Assembly (NCBI GenBank): GCA_038049695.1
Contig: CP142454.1
Location: 20,530,501 to 20,594,500, forward strand
DNA: 64,000 bases
Reading direction: 5' to 3'
Source: Cinnamomum chago
Lineage: Eukaryota > Streptophyta > Magnoliopsida > Laurales > Lauraceae
The position numbers and the translations under genes are program-made. The notes under the pieces were generated by a model. It made no database searches and had not been told where the DNA came from. It was given only the letters and a program-made list of their open reading frames with translations. Below, piece after piece: positions 1 to 13,400 of the stretch (position 1 is its first letter; each line of letters starts with the position of its first letter).

Positions 1-338
1 TGGAATGGATGGAGGATGGGGTGAAAGTAGTGTCAGGCCCAATGGAGGCAATCAGAGTTGATAAAACAAGAGGACGCAAAGTTTGGTTTAATAGCGTCTT
101 GTCTCGTTTCACATCTTGGAAAGATTTTCACAATGATCCCCAAAAGACAGTTCTCTTCGGAGATGGCATGCCGCTTCCACCTGATATTGTATATGATTGC
201 CTGAAAATCCTCGATGAGGAATGTGTCACCATTCCATGGCAGAAAGGTGACATTCTATTGCTTGATAATTTGGCTGTTCTTCATGCTCGGCAGTCATTCG
301 AGCCTCCGCGCCGCATTCTGGCTTCATTATGTAAATAG
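1..338 (+). CDS. TauD/clavaminate synthase-like 2-oxoglutarate dioxygenase, last exon (5' end outside window)
   Basis: The open frame runs in from the window edge (codons from base 3) and ends at TAG 336-338, leaving about 111 C-terminal residues. It resembles the C-terminus of the plant clavaminate-synthase-like proteins (Arabidopsis At3g21360 type), members of the TauD family of Fe(II)/2-oxoglutarate oxygenases. Visible landmarks are WFNS, FGDGMPLP, the hydrophobic GDILLLDN strand, the HAR segment with the distal iron-binding histidine, and PPRR, where an arginine normally binds 2-oxoglutarate. The HxD motif would lie upstream, outside the window. The protein closes with ASLCK, as in relatives. 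The physiological substrate is not known from sequence. The first Met in frame (base 9) is internal and is not the true start. The gene is convergent with the sphingolipid gene that follows. Confidence 0.85.
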   Translation, partial: EWMEDGVKVVSGPMEAIRVDKTRGRKVWFNSVLSRFTSWKDFHNDPQKTVLFGDGMPLPPDIVYDCLKILDEECVTIPWQKGDILLLDNLAVLHARQSFEPPRRILASLCK

Positions 339-2155
339 GAGAGTTTGGCCCTTGAACCTTAGTGACTGTATCATTTGACAAGGGCAGACATCATTATTAT
401 CATAGCGACCATCTTCTTCTTGAATGGATTATTGTGTGAAATAGCTTCTGATATGGATTCTTGCTTGTAAAATTGCTTCTGAATAAGGAGCTGGACTGTA
501 TCCTTTATCCTGAGGTTGCAATCTTTCATGACTACTTTCTTTGAAATTCAAAGGGACCTGAAGGCCCAGGGATCGATCCTTGGACATGTGTGTGCGATAC
601 ATGTGTTGGCACAGATTTCACTTGTATAGAATAGTTTCATTAGTATCACAAGATATTAAACTCCAGGAAGAAACAGTTAACCAAGATAGTCTCCGTTGAC
701 ATCACAATATTCCAAAAACGTCTAATGAGAATACTACCTTTTCTTTATATTTCTGGCAAGATTTTCAGAACATAGCCTGATATTTTGTACATTTTTAAAT
801 ATACTTCCTATTTGTATGTTTTTGTTATGTAATTGTTTTAAGAGGGTTCCCGGAGAAAACCAAATATTAAAAAAAAAAAAAAAAAATTCAGTTTGCAGCC
901 AATGGAACTAGTATGGAAAGGGTGTTTGCTTCCTACTTAGAAGCCCAAGAAAGCTCATGCATTCAATCTTTCTGGGACCTCCGCTCCTACAAGAGCTGCC
1001 AAAGGTTTTGAAAGTAGTGAAAGCATTCTTTTCAAAGTTCCTGGGTAGGAACTAAAACACAACCTCGGAGGCAGGAGCCCATTTGGATGTAGAGAAAACA
1101 GGTAGAGAAACAAATAAAGAAAACCATCTGCAGCACGAGTTTTACCTTTCTTCCTTTGATTTTCCAATAAATGAGCCCTTGGGCATTCAAGGAGTACAGA
1201 GCGAACAGACAAGGTGAGATCTAGAGGAGACCATCAAATGTGTGAAGGTTGGGCAATCAAATTTGATGCTACCTTGCAGAGATCTCCACCATTGATCCTT
1301 CCTTCTTAGCCCCTCTGGTAGAATCCATTTCAACTATGCAAGGTTGAGAATGCAGGTAGAAGTTTCTCTTCTCGCACGTTTACTTTTAGCAAAAACAAGC
1401 ATTTGGTGGAAAAAATTGAAAGTTGCTGCAAGCCTTGGTGCCGGTGGCCAAGTGGGGGAACGTCAAAAAAGAAGAAGGCAATGAGATTTGAGTATAATTC
1501 CCAATAAATACACTCCCGAGCCATAGTTCCACGCAGATGCAGCTTGGGGATATTTTGAAGACTACACATTACCAAGAGAATTTTCTTTTAAAAATCACAT
1601 TGCGAATAAGAACAGGGGCACATCTGAAACGTATTTGCTGTAGGAGAGATTAAAGAGGTTCTCTGCAGAATGTTGTCAATTACATCAGAATGTTGCTATT
1701 TCTGTAACTATATCTTTCTATCTGGAAGCCCACAGAGAAATACAACCCTCTTCAAACCAGAAGAAGAAGATAAAAAACAAAACAAAATAAAAAATAAAAA
1801 AATCTCATCTGGTCAACACTGATTCGTCCAAGAGACTTAAAATAAATAATTAAAAAAAAAAAGGAACAGATTGCATTGTCTCAAAAGAAAATGTGAAATA
1901 TAATTATAATGTTACAGAATAATAGCAGTACAACTCAACAAGGCAAAACCCGGGCCAAAACAAAGAAGAATCAATTGATTGAATGAGGAATGATTAAAAT
2001 CCTACAAATAGATTTTGAATAGAAGAAAAAGAAGAAAGAATACCCCATTACACCAGAAAGAACAGAAAAGAGATGATAATACCCCATTACACCAGAAAGA
2101 ACAGAAAAGAGATGATGGCCCTAAGAATCTTCACTCCTTGAGCCTGCCTTAAGAC
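339..2155. other. Convergent intergenic region with both 3' UTRs
   Basis: This is non-coding sequence between the stop codons of the dioxygenase (+) and the glucosylceramide synthase (-). An 18-base A run at 869-886 follows AATATT and may mark the dioxygenase 3' end or a retroposed tail. The A-rich + strand at about 1760-2040 reads as a T-rich transcript on the minus strand, consistent with 3' UTR. Short open frames here have no recognisable domain. Confidence 0.5.
2041..2118. repeat. Tandem duplication, 39-bp unit x2
   Basis: Two near-identical 39-bp units (2041-2079 and 2080-2118) beginning TACCCCATTACACC lie just past the stop codon of the glucosylceramide synthase gene, so probably inside its 3' UTR. 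Confidence 0.9.
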
Positions 2156-5100
2156 CTAGCCATCGAATTTCTTGGGTTGGTGCCAATGTGCCAAACTTCT
2201 TGACAGAGAGTTGAGAAGAGATACTTTGGGTTGGGATACCCTCTTTCCATACAAATGCTTCCCCCCTAGGTCTGTATAATTCAAACCGGACTCCTTGCAT
2301 CTTTCAATCTGCAAGGTGCAAAAATAAAATGAAGAATATTCAGAGGGATCTAGCTAGCATCACCATCAAGATATATTATAATTCCAGAACATATTTCGGA
2401 AGGATGAGCACAAAATTGTGAAAAAAAAAAAAAAAAAAAGCTATGTTACATCTAATGGACTGCTTACACGAGCTAGTCAAGAACATTTTGTGAATAATAA
2501 TATCCGTTGAATATACAAGTACAACTCTGGAACCAGCAATATGATTTAACTTCTTTAGATTCACAGCACAACAATATGATCAAAGCTCTACAGATCTTGA
2601 AAATCATCTTATAATAAATAGCTGATGTCAATTCGGATCCGGATTCTCAAGTTGGAAAACACAAGGGAGATCTGAATTCAAATCCGAAAACTTCTGGACT
2701 TTATACACATGAATCCAGACACAAATCTGAATCCTTCCTGGATCTTAAAATAGATTACGTTCCTATCCCCCCCCCCCCCCCCCCCCCCCACACCCCCACC
2801 CCTTTTTTTTTTTTTTTGAGACTTTGGATATTTGGATGATCCGATATACCCATTTGACATCGCACCAATACAGTGCATAAATGGACCTGAAATGGGTACT
2901 TTAACAAATGGCCCAGGTGGGTCTTAGTTCTCAGTTCTGACCTGGCATGACCTAGTTAGACCCCTACAAGAAATTGCACATGCTGATGCATGTCAACCCT
3001 ATAATTCCTATGCCCAATTATCTTATGTTAATGTGCACTATATTTTGGTCATTAGCTAAAGGTTGGTAAATTTATGAACACTTTGGAACATAAAAATCAT
3101 CATAACAATAGAGCATCCAATCAATGCACCTTTCTAATCTTTCCATTTTTCAAGTGGTATCGAACACCAGACCAGTTGATAGACTGAGAAAAGTGTGAGC
3201 GAATTGCAGATATAGGGTATAGAAAATTGTCTACCAGCATGGCAAGAAAGACCTACACAAATGAAAAACAGGAGACAGTTAAAAAATAATCCACATGAAA
3301 AGCCCACAAAAAATAGATGGATATATCTTCGGGAAAGCAATGAAGCATATGCATCAAAAACCAGACAAATGGGGAGCCTTTGAAAGGCAGGGTACTGTTA
3401 AATGTTTAAATGTTTCCATCATCTGGCCTTCCTCGAGGATATAAAAGAACAATGCAAATACTCACAAGGCCCCAGTTGTATGAACCAAGTGAAACAAGAG
3501 GCCCCTCTGGGGACAGCATGTTGCACAAATAAATCTCCACCTTAGTCAAGTTCCACATTGAAAAGAGTTCAATAATAGTGCAAATTGCTAAGCAGCCTGC
3601 TAGTAACAAACCTGAACAAAATCAATTAATAGACATCAGAGACCAACCCGAATCATGGAAAGATGATTATTAGTATGCATATAAGTAGAAGCATTATGAC
3701 GATTATTAGTATGCATTTAAGTAGAAGCATTATGACGCACCGTTTCTTCATAGAGAACAATGTTTTCTGAGTCCTCATTTTATTTATAAGGAAATATAAT
3801 ATATATTCTGGCATTGGCTCACCCTACATAATACTGCAGTTGTGGAGCCACCTTTCGATAGTACAAAGATATACATAATGACGGCCATATTGTGGCTGGG
3901 AAATATTCCACATATCTTCCCAACCTGATAATCCCAACATCCAATTTCCCCTTGTTGAATGAGGACCATTTGTTGCATTTCCATTTACAAGTCATTAGTT
4001 GGATGTCTGGGATTATTTAATAGGTGAGATAATTAGGGTTTGGCCTTGCCCATGATGATGGTGACGGCCAGATGAACACTTTAGCCAAAAGGTGCAACTG
4101 TACACAGGTCATTGCTGGTTGAGCCAAAAACAGAAATGCTCTTTCAAGAGAGAGCTATAATATAGGCCAGTGTATCAACTGGTTTCCATTTATAAGTCAT
4201 TAATTGGATGTCTAGGATCGTTTTGATAGGTGAGATATTAGCATATGGCCCTGCACGAGATGATGGAAACATGAGTTATATACGCTGTCCACCAGGTGAA
4301 CGGCTTAGATTATCAAAAGGTGCATCCCCCACACAGGTCATTGCTGGTTGAACCAAAAATAAATTGCTCTCTCAAGCAAGAATCATGTAGGATACATTAG
4401 AAACCCTTGCAGAATACAGAAAATGGAAAGTGCAAAGCAGTGTTGCCTGCAGTTTCCTTTGTACCTGGAATCCAAGAAGGTGTTTTTTTTTTTTAACCAA
4501 ATCAGCCATACTTAAAATGATATAAGTAGTATGCTCACCACCAGAGGTACAGGAATTTTCCTTAAATGGATAATTGCTATATGGTGCTCTTAGTGCTGCT
4601 GCAATATGAATCATTGCCATAAAATATGGTGCAACAAAACCCCAAGATAGATAACAGTGTGAAGAAAATAAAGCACGATTCATTATCCAGTTGACGTTTG
4701 TTGTATATGATTCTAGAACAAATGTTTGCTTCCTCAGGTAATTCCAGTACCTGCATGAGAACAACCGCAGTCAAACAAAACCCAAAAAATGAGAAAATGG
4801 CAATCGAGTTAAAATGAAGGAATTCAAATGTGAACACTACCTCGGGAAACTAAGGTCACTTGCAAGTGGGTGGGGAAAGATGGCTACAGGAGGTGATGAA
4901 ATGAGTCTCTTATGTGCACCTGCAAAGGGATAATCTGAAGTCAGAGACACAAATTACATGTGGTTTGAGCAGAACCTTTTGACATATAGCTGATCCTTAG
5001 TTGATCAACTTAAAAAATATTAAAGACTAGTCAATGGACTACTCAGTGATTTTGGTAATGGTTGAGTGGAGGGGTCAGGGGATATAAGAACGGTAAGAAG

Positions 5101-8100
5101 AGACGAGAAATATATAATAAAAAGACTACTTAACATTGGCACTCAAAATGCAAATGCACCAATGATCTGATTCTAGACAAAATAGACAAGTAGAGACAAC
5201 CTATTGTATAATTACAGAAACAGTGAATAATAAACATTCACCCATTTGATACACATCCTTAATATTATCCCATATGTAGTCGCGATCAATTTATGAATAG
5301 GGTGCTGAATTATGTTGAGATAAGCACTGCAGGCATCTTTAAAAAGGTTGTGGCTATAATTAGTAGTGTGTTTCATGAAATTAATGGTCTAAATTTTAAT
5401 TAGACAATATACTTCTATTGTGTCAGTTTTGCTTATAAAGGTAGCAAGGAAGAGAAGATCTTAGAAATCAATTAGTTAATGGAATTGTGGTCCACAGTAG
5501 ATAAAATACTGAAGCATATCAGAAGTTACAAGTAGATCAGTTTATTTATTTATTGATCAACAGCAACCATATTTAGTAAGCATAAGTTATTAGGTTCAAA
5601 TATCTGAAAGAAAAAAGGCACCTAAAATGTATTTATTTATAAAAAAATTGCATTGTTTTTAGAGAGAGAGAGATTAAAGCTCTTTTAAGCCAACAGAGCA
5701 TGCATAACAATCATACAGAAGGAGATAGAAGGTATTAGTGTGGACTAGGGGTTGGAGAAAAATGGTGCCATTTTGGAGGAGGGGGATTGTGAGTGTGAGT
5801 GTTGGATTGATCATAGTTCGATCCCACAAGCAGCAGTTCTTTAAGCTTAAAAGAAATCTGGCCTCACTGGATCGTCTTCTATAGATAATTTATTTGTGTA
5901 TGGGAGTGTGGTGGTGGTGGTGTGCGTGGTTGCATCAAATAGGTAGCTTGCTATACAAAAATAAATAAATAAATGCCTGTCTTCAGTATGGATTCTTTAA
6001 GAATTTGACACTAGATTGATGAGATAAGGCGTCAATGATGATGATGATGAGAGCTATAATTCAATATATCCAAATAAAAGTTGGTACCAAAATAGGGAAG
6101 ATCTATGTAGTACAGATTTTAATAAAATAAGCAGCTCCATGCACCCTACTAGTTACTACCAAATGTTCATTAGAAAATATAAAGTAATTATGACTATCAT
6201 AAATTGAACTGGCCTACATATGCAGTGAGCAAAACCTTACCAGCTATTGCTGCAAGGGTCATATCATCAGAGTATCCACCATCTCGTAGTCCACTAGCCA
6301 CACCATATAGGTCATTTCTAAAATCATCTGCATGCATCTGAGAATACAAGCAACAAAACTAAGTAAAATAAAAACTGGTGCTAAAACTTATATCGTTTGC
6401 ACTGAGAAGAGTACTACCATCATGCACCCTCCCCACAAAAAGAATGTTCTTCCACCAGTGGCGAATCCCATCGAACAAGGCTGAAAACATATTATTTTTC
6501 AGTAAATTCATGATGAGATGGACAATAAAAAAGCAGATAGTTATTACTTATGAAAGATTCTCTTGTTCCATATTTGAAAATCTAAAGGCGGTTTAGTCCG
6601 CTAAGTCATATTGGGTGAATCAACTTCATTTATGAGTAATGACCAACTATAAATTCGGAAGCAAAGTTACAAGATCAGTTAAAAATCTGTGACCATCAAC
6701 AACATTACAATGAATGAAGTAGACAGAGAGGTTTAAATGTGTAATAGAATACTGTAAGGAATCCACCTCAAGCAAGAGAATCCAAGATAACCTTCCTTAA
6801 TCCTTTTATTTTTTTTATTTTTTTTTTGAATGGTTAAGCATCCTTAATCCTCCAGTGGAAGGAAATATATACATTCCAAGAACCTTGGAAAAGATGCCAA
6901 ATCGCATCCCCAATATCAACAAACAAAGCACTTAGAGATAGAAGCTCATTTAAGGATAATACAAACAATTAAACATCAATCTTCATATATGGAGTACAGT
7001 CCTGAAAGGCATACTCAAAGTTCTGGAAAGGGCCCACTGATTTCTGTGGTGTATACTAAAAGCCTCACGGAAAATAAATGTCATACTGATTCTGCAATCG
7101 ATCAAGGATGCGGTGGGAGGTTTGATTCACGGTTCAGCCTGGTCAATGATAAAAAGAAAATAGATTTTGTTGAACCGCGCTAAGAAATGGGCCTGGCCAG
7201 GCCATATGGCAAATAGGTTTTGTTCTTACGTGGTATTGTTCTAATTCTTTTAAAGAAAAAGTCTCGAAGATTGAAGGACACATAAATGGGTTTTGTCAGT
7301 TTGGTTGGTCGTAAGATTTGCCTCAAAATTTTAGATGTAAATATTCTATGCGGATAATGATAATGTTGGAATGGAATGTATATTGTGATGTACCGAGCAT
7401 AACCCAAATGAAATGGAGTTTATATCGTGATGCACCAAGCATAACCAAAATGAAATGGAGTTTATATCGTGATGTTCCAAGCATAAGCAAAATGAAACAA
7501 AAAGAGAATGAATAAAACAAAGAAACAAACAAAATAGCGACAAGGTAAAGCAACACAGGTTGTTTCCACCTTAGAGCAAAAACTAATCTTAAATTCCAAG
7601 CAAAGACTAATCTTAAATTCCATACTCTCAAGACCATGAAAAGAATACAAAAATAAATATAAATAAATAAAAAACTCCATTGTAAGAGAAAGTTAGAGAA
7701 AATAAATGACTTTGATGTGAGAGAAATGAGTATAATGATAAAAGTCAAACCATGCCAATATATGAGTCCAAAACAAAACAATAAATAATTAACGAAAAGA
7801 AGATATAGGAACTTTTTATAGTATCATACCATATGATATTCATAAATACAGTAACTCCCTAAGCTTCCAGAAGGCAAATCAAGAGGGTATCCAGTTTGAA
7901 TAAATATCTGCATAGACTTGCCAACAATGTAAGCCAGTACATGAACTGTATATATACAAAAATATGTGACAAGAAGTATTTTAAAAGAAATACAGCAGTG
8001 AATTACAATAGTCACGACTGCAGTATTAACAGACCTCTGGGTTTTTTTCCATCTCTGCAGTAAGGGCTCCAATTGACCCAGGGTGTAGCCTAACATCATC

Positions 8101-11100
8101 ATCGAGAAATAACACATACTTGCTGTCCTTATGCATGTTCCCCACACCAGCCTGTACATATGTTCCACATAACCATGATTAGAGGCTTGAATAGTTAAAA
8201 AAGGGGCAGAATCTAAATATAGTATCTTTAGCCATCCAAGACCAGATCAAAATGATAGCCAAAGACAAAGTGGGGCAGCAAGTGACCCTACATAACCTGT
8301 GGCAGAAGTTATCGCCGAGACTACGACTTCAATGAATGATCAGCCTTAAAACTTCTACTGAGTATTTTTATTTTCCATTCTGGACTTGTAAGTATGCACA
8401 TATTCCTTTGCGCAAAGCATCTATCAGTTAAACAGGACAGGTGGCGTAAAGATGCTACTGTGCATATATTCATTCCTGTATCTACTATTAATCATTAAAT
8501 GATAAAAGCTTTAGTTCTTAGAGAGAGAGAATGAGGGGTGGGAGGGGGGATAATGGCCTTGTTTTTTGAGGAAATGGGAAATCTTATTCTCCTAAATATA
8601 GAGGAGCTTGAAAACCTTTTACCAAAAGCAGAAGAAATATCATATAAAAGAAATAGGAATTAAATGGTCCTCTGCCTTGGAAAAATGTATAGTCTGATAT
8701 GGTGAAGGACTGCTAACATAAGGACCAATGATTTTGATCCAAACCATTGATCGGATGGGCCTCACCACAATTGATAAATCATCCAAAAAGATTCTAAAAA
8801 AATAAAATCCTAAGGAATGTGGTTGATAAATATAGAGTTAAGGAGAGAATACAACAAAGGTCCAAAAAGAAGGCCAAAAAGGAGGAATTGGGATCTTCCA
8901 ACTTAGGACATTAACAGTACTCCCCACCCACAGTGCTGTCCATTAGATCAATGGTCTGGACCACCTAACCATGGGCATCTAACTCACGGAAACCTAAACC
9001 TTGGCACACCACATATTGTGTAACTTCCAGGAGAGGCTCCTTGTCAGAACTGCAAGGTTGCAGATTCAACTCCATTTGCCTTCAACTTATAAGTCCACAT
9101 ACCTTCAAATTAGAAAAAGAGAAAAATCAAGAACCATGGTCCTATGATTCCTCTAGAAGAAAATTTTACAATGCACAAGCATAGCAAAGTCTTGTCACAG
9201 CTTTAGTTCTCAAGCAGTGTGTGTGTCTGAGAGAGAGAGAGAGAGGGTGTAAGAACACTTTACATACTAACTGATTATGAATCTTTTGACTGCATGTTGT
9301 TGACAACCCAGCTAGGACAATCTTTGCATCAACACTATCCTGAAAATAATCAACAACTACACTTGAGTGAAGAAAAGAAAAGGAAGATGAAGATTGAACT
9401 ATGACAACCACTAAGCAACAAATATTACTTGCCACAAAGTTCAGACCGGAAGTGTTCATCCTTAGATACCCTTAGATACTACAGAAGTGCCACAGATATG
9501 ATTCATATTGCCTTAAGTTGAAAATCATGGGATAAAAAACAATAGAAGGATGGGGTATTAGTAAAACCAGCCAATTACTTATTTATGTCTTGCTTAAATG
9601 GAAACATTAATGGGATGTAAGTCCAAGGATTAGATTTAACCCAGATTTATCATCTATCACGTCATTAAAAAAAAATAGACCAGGTCAGCTGGTTGAACCT
9701 TGTTAGATTGGAACTAGTACCTTCACCAGTCCATTTAAATAAAAATTGGGCAGTGGGTCAAAAACAGGTCCAACCAATCAAAGTCGAGAAAAACCAGCGG
9801 CTGAACCAGTTAGACCCACCCTCAATTACTTTAGAAAATTTCTATTATTTTTTCACCCAAGTAGAGCCAGGTAAAACCGGACAGTTAAACAGTGTTGGTC
9901 TGAACCGTCTGCCCCAGTGGTTCACCCTGTAGTCAGGTTTTTAAAACATTGGTATATCATAAGCAACATCCAGGGAGGAATTAATTAAATCCAATTGTGT
10001 CATGAATGACTAAAAATCTCCTTTTATTGACTTGTTTTAAAGATACATTAACACCAATATGAAACTATGAATCATCAGATCCCAGTCCCAATAAACATAC
10101 AATTGGAACAACCAAGCACCAACAGGATACAACAACAAAAGTAAAGTAAAAACTATAATCATATGGATTAAAAGAAAGTGAAGTCTGACTTAATCCAGTT
10201 ATAATCCAGTATAGTATAGTCATGTTCAAGAAAACGTGCTTTTGGAAATGCATGAACCTTTAACATGCTTTTACAACTTCAGCTTGGAACATAAATAGAT
10301 GTAGAACAAAAAAATTCAGGAAAGCAAAAACTAAGGGAATAAACACGCGCATTAACAGACACAAGCATTCTGATGTACGTAAATAAGCAAGTCACTAGTG
10401 TGAACAGAAAATAGACATTGCATAAACAGATTATAATTGTTGTTATGATTGATTGTAAACATTTTCGTACCCTGATAATTGATGAGCATGCATAAATTTT
10501 AATAAACATTTTTTTGTCACAAGAATTTGGTAATTGGTACAAAGCATGCCAACCTTGAACTCAGAGATAAGCAATGATACAGCATGATAAGCTGGATCTT
10601 CTGTACTCTCAACTACAAATAAGAACTCCAGAGGTCCTCCATAGAGAGATGTAATCTACAGGAAAAATTTTGAGAACTAATACTGTTAGACAGACCTATG
10701 GTAACTAAAAAGCAAACTTGATTACAAGAAAATATCCAACAGATTATTATATAAAAATTATAATATATTAAAGTGTCAATTGATAAATAATAGAACAAGG
10801 TTCAAAGCTAAGGTTTTGAAAAGAAAACAAAGTTAAATTTTATTTTATTTTCAAACTAAGAGAAGTATCCACCTTTTTATGGAATGCTTGAGTTACAGTA
10901 TGATTATGATTTATGTGCTTACAAAACAAACTTTGTAAGGAACTGAAAATCGATACAGTTTTCTCAGAAAAATGCAGTGCAAAGAAGTTAAAGCCGGAAT
11001 GCTTGTTCTCACTTCTCACCTGACTTCTCCAATTCTGTAAATTGTGTTCACCAAATCCCTTTAATGGCATGACAACTGAGACTCTGGGCAACTTCATCTG

Positions 11101-12861
11101 AGCAGAGTGCTCAAGGTCATTGATATCTTGGCAGATAAATGCAAAGCTATTCCCTGTTTTAATGTTTTCCTTCATTCGTCTAATCACTCTACTCCTGTAA
11201 GAAAAGAATTTCAAAAAAGAAATCTCAGCAATGCTTTCCTAACTTCTCAATGTAAAAACACCCAGTATGATCGCCAACAGTGACAATGACACTGTTTGTT
11301 GGTTAGGGACCTCCCACAAGGGAGCAGGTTTTGCCAGAATCAATTATGTAATGACCAACACAGAGAAAAAAAAAAAACTGCAAATCTGTTGGCATATACT
11401 GTTCAAAATATCATTTCTTTCTAGATATCAAAAATCAAAGTACCTGACAGAAGCAGCAAAGCACCATCCAAGAGCAAGTATTAGACAGATTGCACATCCC
11501 TAGAAACATGAAAACGAAAGATTTATATATCCAAGAACTAAACTATAATAGCAATAACTCACAGATACACACCGTACATGCACATGAAATGAAAGTGAAA
11601 AGACCAAACTGCATAGTATTACACAAGCTAGAACAAGTTTAGTTCAACAAAAAACTATTGAATATTGTGATCAGTGAGACACTACAATAGAATAGAGAGT
11701 CCAGAAACAGGGACACAAAATGGAAAATAAATGAACAGAAGAACTTACGCCAAAAAATTACAAGGATAAATATGACGACAACACATTGATAACATTTATA
11801 GATGCCAATTAGGATACAGGTCCTGCTCAATTGTACAAAATATGGATTACCAACGCTCATCTTACAGGTATTTTCTTGATATTATGTTCTATTGAGTACC
11901 CTGTATATTTCTACTTAATTATTGATTCAGGAGTAAAAAGGTCACACATCAAATGGATGCAAGATTCTAAAACTATGTAAACTTAGTGTGATTGACAGCT
12001 CAGAAACCATCTCATTCGGAATCACACGTCCACGCAACCCATCAAACTAGGGGCACTAGCTGCCTTATGGTGTTTCCACACCAGATTTTAAAGGCCAAGA
12101 TACAAATTAATGGTTGATGATAGCTTCCTACTTTACTCCCTTCCAAAAGCCGAATCTTCAACCTACTCCAAATAACAAATAGGTCCAAGAATCCTCTCGG
12201 CTACTCCATAAAGTTGCAGACACAGAATTACTTCAAATCGCAACCTAAATCAATCTCTAAAACCTCTTTCCAATCAGGCACTAACAAATCATGGCTCTGC
12301 AGGTAATCAATCAATAAAGACAGAATGCAGCATCAATGAACATGCAAAAAACGAATTCTATTTAAACTTTTACAAGTTCTCCCAAAAACAAATACCACTC
12401 TTCATTCATGATGATTAAATCTACTTCAATTTCAAAAAAAAAAAAAAAAAAAAAAAGAAAAGAAAGAAAAGTAATCTTTTCTTACTACTAGGTCACAACT
12501 AGTACCAGATCTAATCATCTCCGATCTCTTACAAAGATTTGAACAGAAAAACAAAACAGAACAAAACAAAAATGTCACCGTTTATGATCTAGATTTGGCA
12601 TCCAAACGCGACTGTTTTCAAAATCGAAAAAAACAAAGACATGTAGCCATTGAATCAAAACTGGAACGTAATCTGCAGCTGTTGAATGAATCTCAAAAAA
12701 AAAAAATCACTAGATCGATGTAAGAAGGAAAATCAATCCTGAGCTCCAGTGGAGAGATGATCTCGAAAAGGATGAAATACCTGGATCTGAATAAAAGTGG
12801 CGAGAGGACTGCAACAAGCTCTGCTGGCGGAGAAGAGGAATGCATCGAAAGTAGTAGGCAT
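2156..12861 (-). CDS. GCS: Glucosylceramide synthase (ceramide glucosyltransferase), 14 exons, 517 aa
   Basis: Transfers glucose from UDP-glucose to ceramide, making glucosylceramide, a main plasma-membrane and tonoplast sphingolipid; GT21 family, acting in ER/Golgi membranes. Exons (minus strand): 12861-12781, 11499-11444, 11194-11020, 10655-10554, 9339-9268, 8151-8035, 7907-7830, 6480-6418, 6337-6241, 4919-4841, 4750-4539, 3611-3466, 3252-3130, 2308-2156. They sum to 1554 nt with no internal stop and GT-AG at every junction. An N-terminal hydrophobic segment lies at about 29-45. The GT-A fold aspartates are visible: D124 in ESTEDPAY, DDD 179-181 in LFLDDDVRLHPG, and D272/D273 in GGYSDDMT. 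The FPRYW segment (about 305-309) occupies the (Q/R)XXRW region. Hydrophobic segments in exons 11-13 anchor the C-terminus, which ends HWHQPKKFDG. The start fits relatives (short hydrophilic lead, then membrane segment). Length is about that of known plant GCS. The 5' part has weaker motif support than the catalytic core. Confidence 0.94.
2767..2813. repeat. Homopolymer C23 followed by C/A-rich and poly-T tract
   Basis: There are 23 consecutive C residues (2767-2789), then a short C/A mix and a T run. It lies in the last intron of the GCS gene. Such a long C tract is unusual in AT-rich intron sequence and is a likely place for length error or polymorphism. Confidence 0.9.
3665..3736. repeat. 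Tandem duplication, 36-bp unit x2 (GCS intron)
   Basis: Units 3665-3700 and 3701-3736 (starting GATTATTAGTATGCAT) differ at one base. They lie in the intron between GCS exons 12 and 11. Confidence 0.9.
3978..4385. repeat. Diverged tandem duplication, about 205-bp unit x2 (GCS intron)
   Basis: CCATTTACAAGTCATTAGTTGG at 3981 and CCATTTATAAGTCATTAATTGG at 4186 start two related copies. Both continue through a 'GGTGAGATA' block, an 'AAAAGGTGCA' block and an 'ACACAGGTCATTGCTGGTTG' block, with small indels. There is no coding potential. Confidence 0.8.
7373..7498. repeat. Minisatellite, 42-bp unit x3 (GCS intron)
   Basis: Three consecutive 42-bp units (7373-7414, 7415-7456, 7457-7498) share GGAGTTTATATCGTGATG and AAGCATAACCAAAATGAAAT with a few substitutions. 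They lie in the intron between GCS exons 8 and 7. Open frames across this stretch are repeat artefacts. Confidence 0.9.
9662..9947. mobile_element. Possible MITE/hAT-like short element rich in GGTTGAACC motifs
   Basis: A 285-bp block full of short inverted GGTT/AACC motifs ends TTTTTAAAACATTGG. That end resembles plant non-autonomous hAT-like repeats. The left end (CATTAAAAAAAAATAG) matches it only loosely and no clean target duplication is visible, so the boundaries are approximate. It lies in the intron between GCS exons 5 and 4. Confidence 0.35.
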
Positions 12862-13400
12862 TGTAAGCAGCGGAAAGGGTTTTCTTCCTTCCGGAGTTGA
12901 GTTAGGTCCGGTCAGATTCCAGAAGAGAAAAGAAGAACCCTAATTTCTGCTGCGAGTGTGTGCGCGTTGGGGGGGTGGAGGCTTCTTTTTCAAATCCAAA
13001 TCCCCATTTGCGGAAAGGAGGGAGAGAGAAGAATTGAGGAAAAGGGGAAGAAATGGAGGAGCCGCGTTTGTTCTTATAATGTGAGGAGAGGAGACCACGA
13101 ATATTCCCTGGTAACGCGGAGAAGTAGTGAGAAATAGATAATAATAAAAGTGGAAGGAAAGAAATCCAACGGAAGGGAAGAAGAAGGGAAGAAAGGCAGG
13201 CAGGCAGGAGGAGAGAGAGAGACCGTTACCGTGCGGGTTCTTGTTTATAGGTGGTACGCAGTAGTACGTTACTGGTGCGGGGTTTTTTGGATTTGTATTC
13301 GTGGGAGAGGCACGTGCGAGTTCCAGCGATTTGTGGGGCCGGGCCGGGGAACCTTTCATCGAATCGAAGGATTGAGATGGAGCGAAGATGCGGATCTTGA
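12862..13400 (-). promoter_or_regulatory. Presumed 5' UTR and promoter of the glucosylceramide synthase gene
   Basis: This is sequence upstream of the GCS start. On the coding (minus) strand it is pyrimidine-rich with CTCTCTC patches (plus strand GGAGAGAGAGA near 13207-13221), typical of plant leader/core promoter regions. I cannot place a transcription start. The overlapping open frames on both strands have no recognisable domains. Confidence 0.4.

Noticed and set aside
3978-4385. CRISPR-like array
   Set aside because: Two diverged long tandem copies in a plant intron, with no regular short repeats and spacers.
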